In this document: positions 29,741 to 40,271 of the stretch, piece by piece
How the letters are laid out: the number at the start of each line of letters is the position of its first letter
How positions within the stretch are numbered: the first letter of the stretch is position 1
Assembly (NCBI GenBank): GCA_013399875.1
Contig: VXAZ01002122.1
Span: 18,519-82,518, forward strand
Source of the DNA: Gymnorhina tibicen
Lineage: Eukaryota; Chordata; Aves; Passeriformes; Artamidae
DNA: 64,000 nt
Direction of reading: 5' to 3'
The notes under the pieces: model-generated
The model's input: the letters and a program-made list of their open reading frames with translations, nothing else
Databases searched by the model: none
Told to the model about the DNA's origin: nothing
Program-made: the position numbers and the translations under genes

Positions 29741-31304
29741 AATTGATAAGGACAATGTGTTCCTGTCTCTTTAATAATTAAATAATTTATCTAGTAATTA
29801 AAACTTGGTCTTAAAGGAAATCTCCACTTCCCAGTTTATCTGATTTGCACAATTAAAGGCTGGTGCTGAGTGGCAGCTGCATTTCAGTGGTGACTGAAGT
29901 GATCCTTATATAAATGCTGTCCTTCAGCTGGCCTGAAATGCTGGATACAGAATATCGGGATTCATTTAGGAAATCCTGTCAGGTTTCTCTTAGAAATCAT
30001 GGCATTCCAAGGACGGAGAGATAATTAATGTGATAATTTAATAATGATTTTCACTTACACAATAATCCTCATCCTCAAGTCTAAATTAAAATAATCCTTA
30101 TCCTAAAGTCTAAAATAACTCTAGTTGATGAGTCGTTTTGTAAAATTTCTCAAAGAATTGGAAGTTTTTTAATGGCAAAAGATGTTATGTGTGAACTGTG
30201 AGCCTGATGTGGAATTTTACAGTAATTTTGAAAATAATTTTATCTTTAGATAGCTACAAATGAAAAGAATGAATATTTTAATGAAAATAATGAATTTTTA
30301 ATGAAAAAATACATTAATAAAAATTTAATAGGTATTTGTATTTAATTTTTTTAAGAATTAGGAATTCTAAAATATTCTCAATATAGGGCTGTACATTTCA
30401 GAGTTCCCCAGGTGTTGTGGCACAAAAGGCTGCTATGAACACACAGGTGTCCCAAAAGCATGTGGGTCACAGCACAGATGTGCTGTGGATCAGCTGAAAA
30501 TGCACAGACTTATGAACGGGATTTTCTAGGAAGACAGAAAACAGAGAGAGAAATAAATTTACTAAATAATAAATATAATAAAGAATAAATATTTATTAAT
30601 TTAACAAAAACATTGAGAAATTCAACTATGAGGAAGACATTAAAAGATGAGTTTGGTTTAGGAACTGAGATATCTAGGAAAATAAACTTGCTTTTTCTTT
30701 TCACCCTCTGGTTTCTGAGGCATTGCAAAGGCTGCCTTCATGTTTTCAGGCTGAAGTTTAGAAATTGTGTGTGTTTTTGTGTTGACTAAACCTCTGTTTT
30801 CAAGTATTCCCAGTGCCAAATGTGCAGCCACTCAGGATAATCTCAAACAACCAGAGAACTCCAGTGGCGTCACAAGACTCGCCAATTCTTGGGGCTACAT
30901 TGTAAATTTCCATAGTATTGTATAAAATGAACTTGTTCAAGCAGTCTAATGGGAACAGACATCTTTGTGTCATTGCGTGGTTCCCCTAAATTAACTAGGG
31001 AGTGATGGGAATATCTGATCCAACAGAAAATGCTTTCAGACCACTATACAAAGTATTCTGTGAGAAACAGATCCTGTCACTAGAACAGGTCATAAATCAG
31101 CCGTGTGCTGTTGAAATCTCTGCCTGCTGCAGGTTTGCTGAGGCTGATGCTGTGATGGATAGATGAAGGAGTGACAGTGAGAGCCACCATTTAAAACCAG
31201 ACCGACCCTGGTGTGGACTGAGACATCTGAGCCTGTTCTCTGTAGGGTGTTAGAACCAGAGCACGACTTCAACTTGTTCAGACCTGGCTTACTCTTGACT
31301 CTTG

Positions 31305-31670
31305 GGTGTTGTTGGCTCAGCTTTGGGGAGACCTGATTGTGGCCTTCCAGTACCTAAAGGGGACAACAGGAAAGATGGAGAGAGACCTGGAGTGACAGGA
31401 CAAGGGGAAATGGCTCCCCACTGCCAGAGGGCAGGCTTAGATGGGATATTGGGAAGGAATTGTTCCCTGCAAGGGTGGGCAGGCCCTGGCACAGGTTGCC
31501 CAGAGAAGCTGTGGCTGCCCCTGGATCCCTGGAAGTGTCCAAGGCCAGGTTGGATGGGGCTTGGAGCAACCTGGGACAGTGGAAAGTGTCCCTGCCCATG
31601 GCAGGGGGTGGAACAGGATGGGCTTTAAGGCCCCTTCCAAACCAAACCATTCCATGATTCCATGATTCTA
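31305..31670 (+). repeat. CR1 LINE fragment
   Basis: Forward CR1 with ccagtacctaaaggggac, atggctccccactgcc, gcccctggatccctggaagt and terminal ccatgattccatgattct. Confidence 0.93.
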
Positions 31671-32013
31671 CATGAACTGTCTGTGCACTAATGTGGCTAA
31701 AAAAGACACTGCAGAATACATAGAAAATGTGGTGATGACTCCTGCAGAACAGACCAAGATAAATGCCTGGATAAGGCAGGGAAAAGATAAGATTGTTCCA
31801 CACTATTGTTTTTGAATTGCTTTTTAATTCACCCCTGGAGTGCCCATATTCCAATCTGCTGCGCAATCCTGCGTGAGACTATTCCTCTTTAAACCAGTGA
31901 CATTTAAAAAGGAACCATGAAACCCCCTCCACATGCAGACTGCAGTTCAGTGAACTGGATGAATGATCTTTGCACATCCCCATGGGCATGCACAGCTGAA
32001 TATAGATCACCCA

Positions 32014-32093
32014 GAAAACCTGCCAGCCGTACGGAGTGGGGCTGGGCACTCCTGAAAACCTGCCAGCCCTGTGGGTTGGGGCTGGGCATTCCT
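32014..32093 (+). repeat. 40-bp tandem duplication
   Basis: gaaaacctgccagcc...gggctgggca.tcct occurs at 32014-32053 and 32054-32093 with a few differences. Confidence 0.9.
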
Positions 32094-32284
32094 GCCTCTG
32101 CTCCAGCGTGGGGTCTCTGCAAAGAATTCCAGCTGCTGGTGGAACAGCCCTGCTGTGTGTTTTGGGCAAAACACAAATTAATAGCAACAAATGATCTTGT
32201 TTCCTTTCCAGTGAGCATCCAAATAGGACAGCTTTGAGAGATGGGCGGAGGAAAACATGGCTGTTGCAGATGTTGTACCCACAA

Positions 32285-32400
32285 AGAATCATGAAATTGT
32301 TAATGTTGGAAAATACCTCTAAGATCACCAAGTCCAACCGTCAACCCAGTACCACCACCCCATTCACTGCTAAACCATGCGATGCTTTAGGTACTTTGTC
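32285..32400 (-). repeat. CR1 LINE fragment, diverged
   Basis: aatcatgaaattgttaatgt, ggaaaatacctctaagatca and ccaagtccaaccgtcaaccc match the CR1 3' region in reverse orientation. Confidence 0.75.
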
Positions 32401-35199
32401 CTTGTCGTTGTCACAGACTGAGAAGGGATATGTAGATGAGCAGCCAGTGGCCTTTTCTGTCCCAGAGATGGGCAAAACTATGGACACCTCTTAATTGTAG
32501 GTGCTCTCATACTGCCCACTCTTCTGAGGCAGGGCTGTAATGCTGTAAGAAAATACAGGGAATATTTCAGTTGAAAAATAATTGCAGTGGTGTTTCCTGT
32601 CGGGCCCTGAGCAGATGGGGCAGACCTGGGGGCAGTGAGGACGTGGGTTTGTGCCCCAGCTCTAGGGCTGCTCTGGCTTTGTCCCTCCACGTGCTGGGTA
32701 GGATTTGCATTTCCCTGGCGCTGGTGATGTCAGGGGCTGCCAGGACAAAGGGGAACAGGAGGCTTGGAAACAACAAGGATCAAGTAAAGAGAAAAGCCAA
32801 GTTTTAAAAAGCAAACGCTTAGTCATAGAGACACAGACGCAGGAGAGCTGGCAGGGGCCTATTTCCATCCTGAAACTCCCCCTCATTCCCAGACTTGCTC
32901 TGGCTGTGTTTGCTGTTGAGATAACATCCCCTTCCCCCACCACCCACAGATAACTGAAGGAGCAGCCGTTGAAAAAGGAAAAAAAAAAAAAGGCAGTTGC
33001 CTTGCTCTGCCTGCAGGAGAAATGTCAGGAAGTGTCTAGTGGTGGGTGGGATGAAAGGAGGAAGCTGAACTCTAAAGAGAATATTCTAGCTGTGCTCGTG
33101 CAAACAAATGCCCCTCTGTATTCTGCTTGATAAGAACATCCAGGAGCAGGTCCTCCTGCATGCAGGAGCTTGGAGTAACTTAAGCACCTCTGAGGGATTT
33201 ATTTGTACACGCTGCATTACCCCCAGCAGTCCATGAACTGGAGGGGAAGAGATGGAAACAGCTTGGGAAAAGCACAAGCATCATCAATAATTAATAGTGC
33301 CTTTTTTGTAATAGGAATGATCCAATATTAATTATGAAGTTAATTTCTGTTTGGATGGTTTGTGCATGTGTATGAAATTTGGACCAGGATTTGAGTTCAC
33401 TGCAATCATGCTTTTATTCTAATTACAATAATTATAAATCTATTTTGCATCCTCTTTTTAAGTCTCAATAACACAGGCTTTTGTTTCCAAACATGCCAGA
33501 CAGCAGTTTTTGCGCACCAAATATGGCAGCTCTCAGCTCCCCAAAGTCAATCTGGTTATAAATACAAAAGAAATTGTTTTGATTCTTTGTCACTGGGCAA
33601 ATGTGAAAATAAGCCCAGAACATAGGTCAAGATAAGTACTTTGAATTTCTAAAGTCACAGAGTCAACAGGGAGGAAGGAACTTAATTGCACTCATCATGA
33701 AATATTTAAGCAGACAGTGACCAACATACAGATGTGGGATGCAGACTTTTATAGCTAATTCTGTGTTACAAACAGCTGATGCTGCTCTGCATCAGGGACT
33801 CTGTATCTTTCTTACTCTGGAGCCTTAAAAATCATCAGTGCACAATTTTGAAGCTTATTTTTTGTACTGGGTGATCTGTTGGGAAAAATTCTACAGCAGA
33901 AGCACAAAACCCAGACAGAGAACTGAGTTTCTTATTTAACTGTAGACTATCAGGTTGATGCCGTCTTGGGTGCATTTCATCCACAGCAGGTTGGCAGGTG
34001 GAGGTTGCCATAAGAGCAAGCAGAAAATTCCTTTGTTGCGCTTGGTTTTCTTACGCGGTCGTTATCTATTTTCCAGCTATATTCATGCCTTGCTTGTGCT
34101 ACCGGGACAGATTTACTGGAAAGTTTTTCTAACGGAAATCCAGTTTATAGTAACAGAAATTTTGTAGCAGGTTCATGGCAGATTATTCTGTTGAAGCAGA
34201 AGAGAGGAAATGCCAGTTTTCTCTTTGCTTTTGGGTCTTTCCTTTTGTTTTGCTATCTGCTGTTGTCTCCCAGAAGAAAATCCAAACTCCCACCGCAAGT
34301 AGACCTCCTCCTTGTGACAGCCCCGTGGCCCTTTGGCAGTGGGAGAGTTTATGTTGGCACCAAGCTGTGCCCTCTGAGCCCCTGGAGTAAGACGGGGTGA
34401 GATCAGTAAAACCTGCACGAGACACTTCAGACTGCTTGCAGGCTCTGCTAGACCTCTTAATATCCTGATGTTTAGAGAGTATTATTTGCCATAATAAGAT
34501 GCCAAAACTAATTTTTTAAAAGGGAACTATTAGACTTTTGCAAAATCTGATTGTGCTCAAGGTCTGGGATAGGTGTCAGGTTGTCAGACCAGTAATCCCC
34601 TGAGAAGTCTCTTCAAGTGCCTGATGCTACAGCAGGATTAATTTTATCTTTGTCTTCTGAGAATCACTGAAGAATGACACAAATAACCTCTGGAGTTCTT
34701 TGGCCATTTGTGTTGTTTGGAGACCTCCTCTCAAATCTTTATTGGAAATTACTGCCCACTCACAGACTCTGGTTGCTGCTGTTTAATATCATCCTGAATT
34801 CGTGCTGTGGCTACATCACTTTTTCCAAATGCAGAATAAAACTGTTTATTTTAATATTTCCACCATTTTTGTGTTATGAAGAAAGAATGGTTTTGATTTT
34901 CTGTTTCCCCTTTTAGTTTGGAAATAGCAATGGATTAAAAAAATATATACAAAGAAGATATTGCCAGGCTTTCGATTTTTGAGAAAGTCATGGCAGCCTG
35001 ATGAAATACAGCATTGTGAGTCTACTCACTTCTGCCCCACTGACATTCTGTGCACAGCCAAACATTAACCAGAGCTCAGCTCAGAACTGCTGGGATTTTG
35101 CAGAGTTGATGTATCTGTTTCACTGCTTGTTTCTCTGTGAGATGGAAGAACAGGATTCTCTGTAACAGTTACATCCCAGTCTTGCCACATATTTATTGT

Positions 35200-35800
35200 A
35201 ACAGAATCCCAGACTGGTTTGGGTTGGAAGGGACCTTAAAGCCCATCCAATTGCACCCCCTGCCACGGGCAGGGACAACGTCCACTATCCCAGGTTGCTC
35301 CAAGCCCCGTCCAACCTGGTCTTGGACACTTCCAGGGATCCAGGGGCAGCCACAGCTTCTCTAGGCAACCTGTTGCCACCCTCACAAGGGAGAATTTCTT
35401 TGAGATATCAAACTTAATTTCCCCTCTTCAGTGGGAAGCCATTCCCCCTTGTCCTGTCACTCCAGTTCCTGATGCAGAGTCCTTCTCCAGCTTTCCTGGA
35501 GGCCCCTGCAGATCCTGGCAGGTGCTGTGAGGTCTCCAAACAACCTTCTCTTCTCCAGCTGAACAGCCCCAGGTCTTCCAGGCTGTCTTCATCGCAAAGG
35601 TGCTCCAGTCCCTTTATTAAATTCATGTCCTTCCTCTGGATTTGCTCCAACACTTCCATGTTCCCCTTATATTGGGGGCACCAGAACTGGATGCAGTATT
35701 CCAGGGCAGTCTGACCAGAGAGGAGAAGAGGGAGAGAATCCCTCAACCTGCTGGCCTTGCTCCTTTGGATGCAGCCCAGGGCACAGATGGCTTTCTACTC
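35200..35800 (-). repeat. Longest CR1 LINE fragment in the window
   Basis: Reverse CR1 from cagaatcccagactggtttg through ctccagctgaacagccccag and ttgggggcaccagaactgga to cagcccagggcacagatggc, so more internal sequence is kept than in the other copies. Confidence 0.92.
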
Positions 35801-37840
35801 TGCATCTAAAGGACCATGGCCAGCAGGTGACAAAATGTGACAGAGTTTTAAATTCTCTTAATCGAAGAAATACAAAATTAAATTCTTTATGGTAGAAAAC
35901 CATAGAAAATCAAATTCTCTTAATAGATGACATAGATACTGTTAACTGTAGGGCAGTGGGATAAGTTCTAGTTATGTCTATCTCATTTCTCTCCACGGCT
36001 CAAGGACATGTCTGGATTGACAGCTTTGTCATACAACGGTGCTGAGTGTTCCTGCAAGGCAGTGAGCATCCTTAACTCCAATTAACATCACTGGGAACGA
36101 AGGGCTCTTGGAGCCTCTTGGAAGACAGCCTTGGCATGCTCAACTGTCCAAGGATCACTCTGCCCACTGGCAGCGCAGCTACTGCTGAGAGAGTAGACAT
36201 AAGCAGCAAGAGAAGGGAAAGACCAGTTTATCCAGATTGTGTGATCTTGTCAAGTCACAGAACTTCCCGATCTCAGAGCTCTCTATTTTTAAGCCTATAG
36301 GCATAGTTGTCATGGTATAGAGGGAAAACCTCTTGGAGAGCAGATTTAATCCATGTTCAAGGAGAGGTGAAAACATGCTGGAGGGAGAAGAGAACCCACA
36401 TCACTGAGTGCCCAGGAAAGTTGCTGTGAGCTGAAGAGCCACTGCAGCAGCTCTTGGCCACTCCTGCCATCCTGCCTCACCTTTGGGTACCAGGTGATGC
36501 TGTTGGCATTTTGCTTCCTCCTTTATTCTAGCAAAGATGATATTTCTTCATGACACTGTGAATGTGTCCCAGAATGATGAAATGTTCTGCAGGAATCCCT
36601 TTTCTTCCACACAGGTTTACACCAGTGCTCCACAGACTTGTTTTAGGAGAGCCTGCAGCAGGGCAAGGACTCTACTATGCACCTTCTGGGTGCCTCCCTG
36701 CTCTGCTCTCCCTTCCCACTCCTCCCTTTGCTTCCTGATTCTTAAAATTCCTGAGAACCTCTAGTTCTGGGACATACTGGAATTTGTGCACACAGCCCTT
36801 CTTCTTGGTCAAAATTATCTAGGGAATGCCCAGGGAGTGCAGACATGACATCTCCTCACAACATTTAATTGCTTCTTCGGTGTGAAGGGATGTTAGTGGG
36901 ATTTGTGTTTGTTTGTACTTGGGACACTTACAGAACCTCATGGGGTAATTATTCCTAATTAGCATCTTGGACACATGCTGCTCCTTCCTCCTACAATCTG
37001 CAATTAATAATACAGAGATAATTCAGATTTCTCCTTGACAGTCTTGTGTTTATGTTTATAAGAGGAGGAAACAGTTTAGGAAAAAAAAATTATCTAAATC
37101 AATCACCTGCTGAGCTCCATACAGGGATTACCTGAGGATTATCCTGTGCTCGTGGCAGCTGAGACATTCAGAACTTTGGGCACTTCTGTGTCAGCCTGAT
37201 TCCCTCTGTCATATTCCTCTAAGGCTGCTACAGGTCTTTTCCTTATTAGTCACAGACTGCTTCTTACCATGGCTTAATTCAATTTCTAGATCAGTTGTAC
37301 AGTATGAAAAATCTTCAGAAGTAGTAACACTAGTGTTATTTTTAAGTAGATTAATATTTTGAGGGTGAGAAAGGTCTGGAGTTCTTTCTTTTTTGCTTCT
37401 CTCAATGGCCCCTATTAAACTGAACTAATGTATGTATGCACTGAATATCCCAATAAACAGATCAATGTGAAGAATGGAGAAATACTTAAACTCTTACCCC
37501 AGGTGTCACAAAGAATTTCCAGTCTCAGATGTGTTTGTTTACAGTGGAACATACTGGGGAGAACATCCCAAGCTTTCTTCCTCAGTGTTTGTTTTTATAT
37601 GAAACCAGCAAGCTGCCCAGCATGAACACTTACAAAACAGGTGATTGTTAACAGAGGTTGTTTTTACTTCAAGTCCTGCTCAGGCATCAGTTTTTCTTTG
37701 ATTTGAAGACCAGGATAAACACTCATATTGCAGCTGCAAAACATGGACTCTTATCCTGGCCTCTACTAGATCTGGAGAAATTCAAAGCCGCTTTGTGGAC
37801 TTCGGATAAATTCTACAGATTTTTGTTGTACAGATTTTTT

Positions 37841-38147
37841 CATAGAGTCATAGAATCACAGAATATCTCAAGTTGGAAGGGACGCAGAGGGATCATCGAG
37901 TCCAGACACCCCAACAATCCCACCCTGTGCCTGGGAGCATTGTCCAAACGCTCCTGGAGCTCTGGCAGCCTTGGGGCTGTGACCATTCTCTGGGGAGCCT
38001 GTTCAGTGCCCGACCACCCTCCGGGGGGAAGAGCTTTTCCTAATAACCAACCTAACCTCTCCCTGCCACAACTCCAGCCCTTCCCTTGGGTCCTGTCCCT
38101 AGTCACACAGAGCAGAGATCAGAGCTGCCTCTCCCTTTTTCTGTTCT
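37841..38147 (-). repeat. CR1-like copy flanked by a long direct repeat
   Basis: Reverse-oriented CR1 of another subfamily (catagagtcatagaatcac, ctcaagttggaagggacgca). The flanks 37818-37839 and 38148-38169 are 22 nt long and agree at 21 positions. Confidence 0.88.
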
Positions 38148-38619
38148 GATTTTTGTTGTGCAGATTTTTGCAGAATTAGGAGTAGAACTATACTCTTTAT
38201 TTCTTTTGAAGAATGATAAAAATTAGTAGCTTCCTAAAGTACAGTTCGCTTATACTTAGGACACAACAAAGGCAAACTCAAGACTTTTCGACTCAATATT
38301 ATTTGTTTCCTGAAGAGACAGAACTAGATGTGACAGCGAGGTGATGCCAGTTGTTTGTGTGTGATAAGAGCCAGTCCCAAATTTATTCTTGCAGTGATTT
38401 AACCTCTGAGACACCTCGTGGTGGAAACACTCACTGCCGGCAGCAGGGCCACGGCCAGAATCCATTTTAAAACAACGTGGAGTTTCCATCCTGCAGTGCT
38501 TGGAAGTGGCTGAAGTCCCCCAGCCATCACACCACTGACTTGGGGCCAGGATCAATCTGTGGCTCCTTTTTATTCCAAAAATATAAAGCCACAGGGAAAT
38601 TTGTTTCGTTGCTCTCCTG

Positions 38620-39022
38620 TGAGGAAAGGCGGGGAGAATTGTGATTGTTCAGCCTGGAGAAAAGAACACTTTGGGAAGACCTAATTCTTTCCAGTACCTG
38701 AAGAAGCTGACAGGAAAGATGGAGAGAGACAATTTACAAGAGCCTGGAGTGACAAACGGGAATGACTTCCCACTGCCAGAGGGCAGGGCTAGATGGATAT
38801 CGGGAAGGAATTGTTCCCCACGAGGGTGGGCAGGCCCTGGCACAGGGTGCCCAGAGAAGCTGTGGCTGCCCCTGGATCCCTGGAAGTGCCCAAGGCCAGG
38901 TTGGATGGGGCTTGGAGCACCCCGGGATAGGGGAAGGTGTCCCTGCCCATGGCAGGGGGTTGGAACAGGATGAGTTTTAAGGTCCCTTCCAACCCAAACT
39001 CTTCTGTGATTCCATGGTTCAA
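38620..39022 (+). repeat. CR1 LINE fragment
   Basis: Forward CR1 with cagcctggagaaaagaacac, cccctggatccctggaagtg, aaggtcccttccaacccaaa and terminal ctgtgattccatggttc. Confidence 0.92.
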
Positions 39023-39819
39023 TGAAGAATGAAACTGGCCTTTGACTTCCCCAGGGTAACACGAATAATTATGAGATTGATGATGTTTTATCACAGCACT
39101 GCCACGGTTCCAGATCTGTACAATTAACATGGGACTTTCCCTTGGGTTTCTCACGGGGTTTGTTTTTGTTCTTTTCAGACCTGAAACTGAATGTGAAACA
39201 TCCTTGGGAGCTTGAGAGGGGGATGGACTGAAACACTGGTGAAGGGAAGGTATAAAAACATCGTGCTGGAGTCACGCGTCTCCCGCGCGGCCCTGCTGAA
39301 ACCAGGGACACTAAAGAGATGGAATGTGCTTTTGGCCTGTTTTCTGTAATAGAACACGGAATGTCGGGACTGTAACCACTATGGACTTGGTACAGCTGCT
39401 TTATTTTTCACCTCAGAATGCTCCGCGTACATTTTGGGGAATTGGCGTCGCTTTTTCTTCGCACCAAGCCGTGTCCTGCACTCCCAGGGAGTCTGGAAAC
39501 CGCGGATCGCTGTTCCGAGATCAGGGTTCTTTTTTGGTGCTTGCCTGCCCGACTTTTCACACAAAACAGAGTGAACGTGACCTCCTATGTTGGCGCCGGG
39601 GTTCCCAGTACCACCCTTGAATGCATAAATGAGACATTTTTTTATCTCAGATTGGGTTTCAAAGCAGAGACGAAGGCTCCGGCAGCGCTGAAGCAGCGAA
39701 GTGTAATTGAAATTACGTTTATTTGACATTTTTCCAGGCGCAGTCGGGGCCGAGAGCGCCCTGAGGCGCCGCGCAGTCAGGCCCGGGCCGCGCCTCCGCC
39801 TGACTGACAGCCAACCCAG

Positions 39820-40212
39820 CCAATCACGACCCGCGCTCCCGCCGTGACTTCGCCTCCCGCCGCTCAAACTGCCCAATCAGCGCGCGGGGGGTTAACGGAC
39901 CGTCCCGTGCCAACGTCGGCGGTCAAACGCGCCAATGGACAGAGGGCAGGCTCGTTACCAATGAGATCAAAGAGTTTGCGGAATTGCGACACGCTATTGC
40001 TGACTTCGCTTGTCAGTCACCGCCGCCGGTGCCGGTGGTTGGCTGGTGGGGCGGAGGGGGGCTTCCGGGGGCGGGGACACTATATTAGGGGCGGACAAAG
40101 GCGGCGGCGAGGCCGTCCAGCTCGCCGCCATTTTGCGCAGCGGGCGCTGAGCAGCAGCAGCCGCCGCGGCCGGAGCTCTCTCCTTCTCTCCGCCTCCTCC
40201 CTCCGCTCCACC
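39820..40212 (+). promoter_or_regulatory. SFPQ promoter and 5' UTR
   Basis: CpG-rich sequence before the SFPQ ATG. Four CCAAT boxes, all on the plus strand, lie at 39820-39824, 39873-39877, 39932-39936 and 39958-39962, and a TATA-like tatatta at 40081-40087. The arrangement predicts transcription starting near 40110 and control by NF-Y (inference). The last part before the ATG is pyrimidine-rich. Confidence 0.75.
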
Positions 40213-40271
40213 ATGTCGCGGGATCGCTTCCGTAGCCGTGGCGGCGGCGGCGGCGGCTTTCACCGGCGCGG
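40213..40271 (+). CDS. SFPQ: SFPQ exon 1, visible 5' part
   Basis: Encodes [19 protein letters not shown], the conserved SFPQ N-terminus, then runs into the gap. The rest of the Pro/Gln/Gly-rich low-complexity region and the exon 1 donor are missing. The 558 nt to the gap end are fewer than the about 828 nt of human exon 1, so either the bird region is shorter or the gap size is nominal. Confidence 0.95.

Larger units (their letters stand above)
29001..39329. other. Intergenic interval between ZMYM4 and SFPQ
   Basis: CR1 fragments, one tandem duplication and one possible LTR; no gene found on either strand. Confidence 0.6.

Noticed and set aside
31354..31866. 170-codon open frame on the minus strand
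   Set aside because: Mostly antisense CR1 translation (the same GLEGALKPI/HPLPWAG-type peptide as at 8257, 35200 and 38620).
39379..39876. 165-codon open frame on the minus strand, divergent from SFPQ
   Set aside because: It overlaps the CCAAT cluster and CpG-rich promoter, has no recognisable domain, and looks like a GC-driven chance frame; a divergent promoter transcript is possible but not shown.
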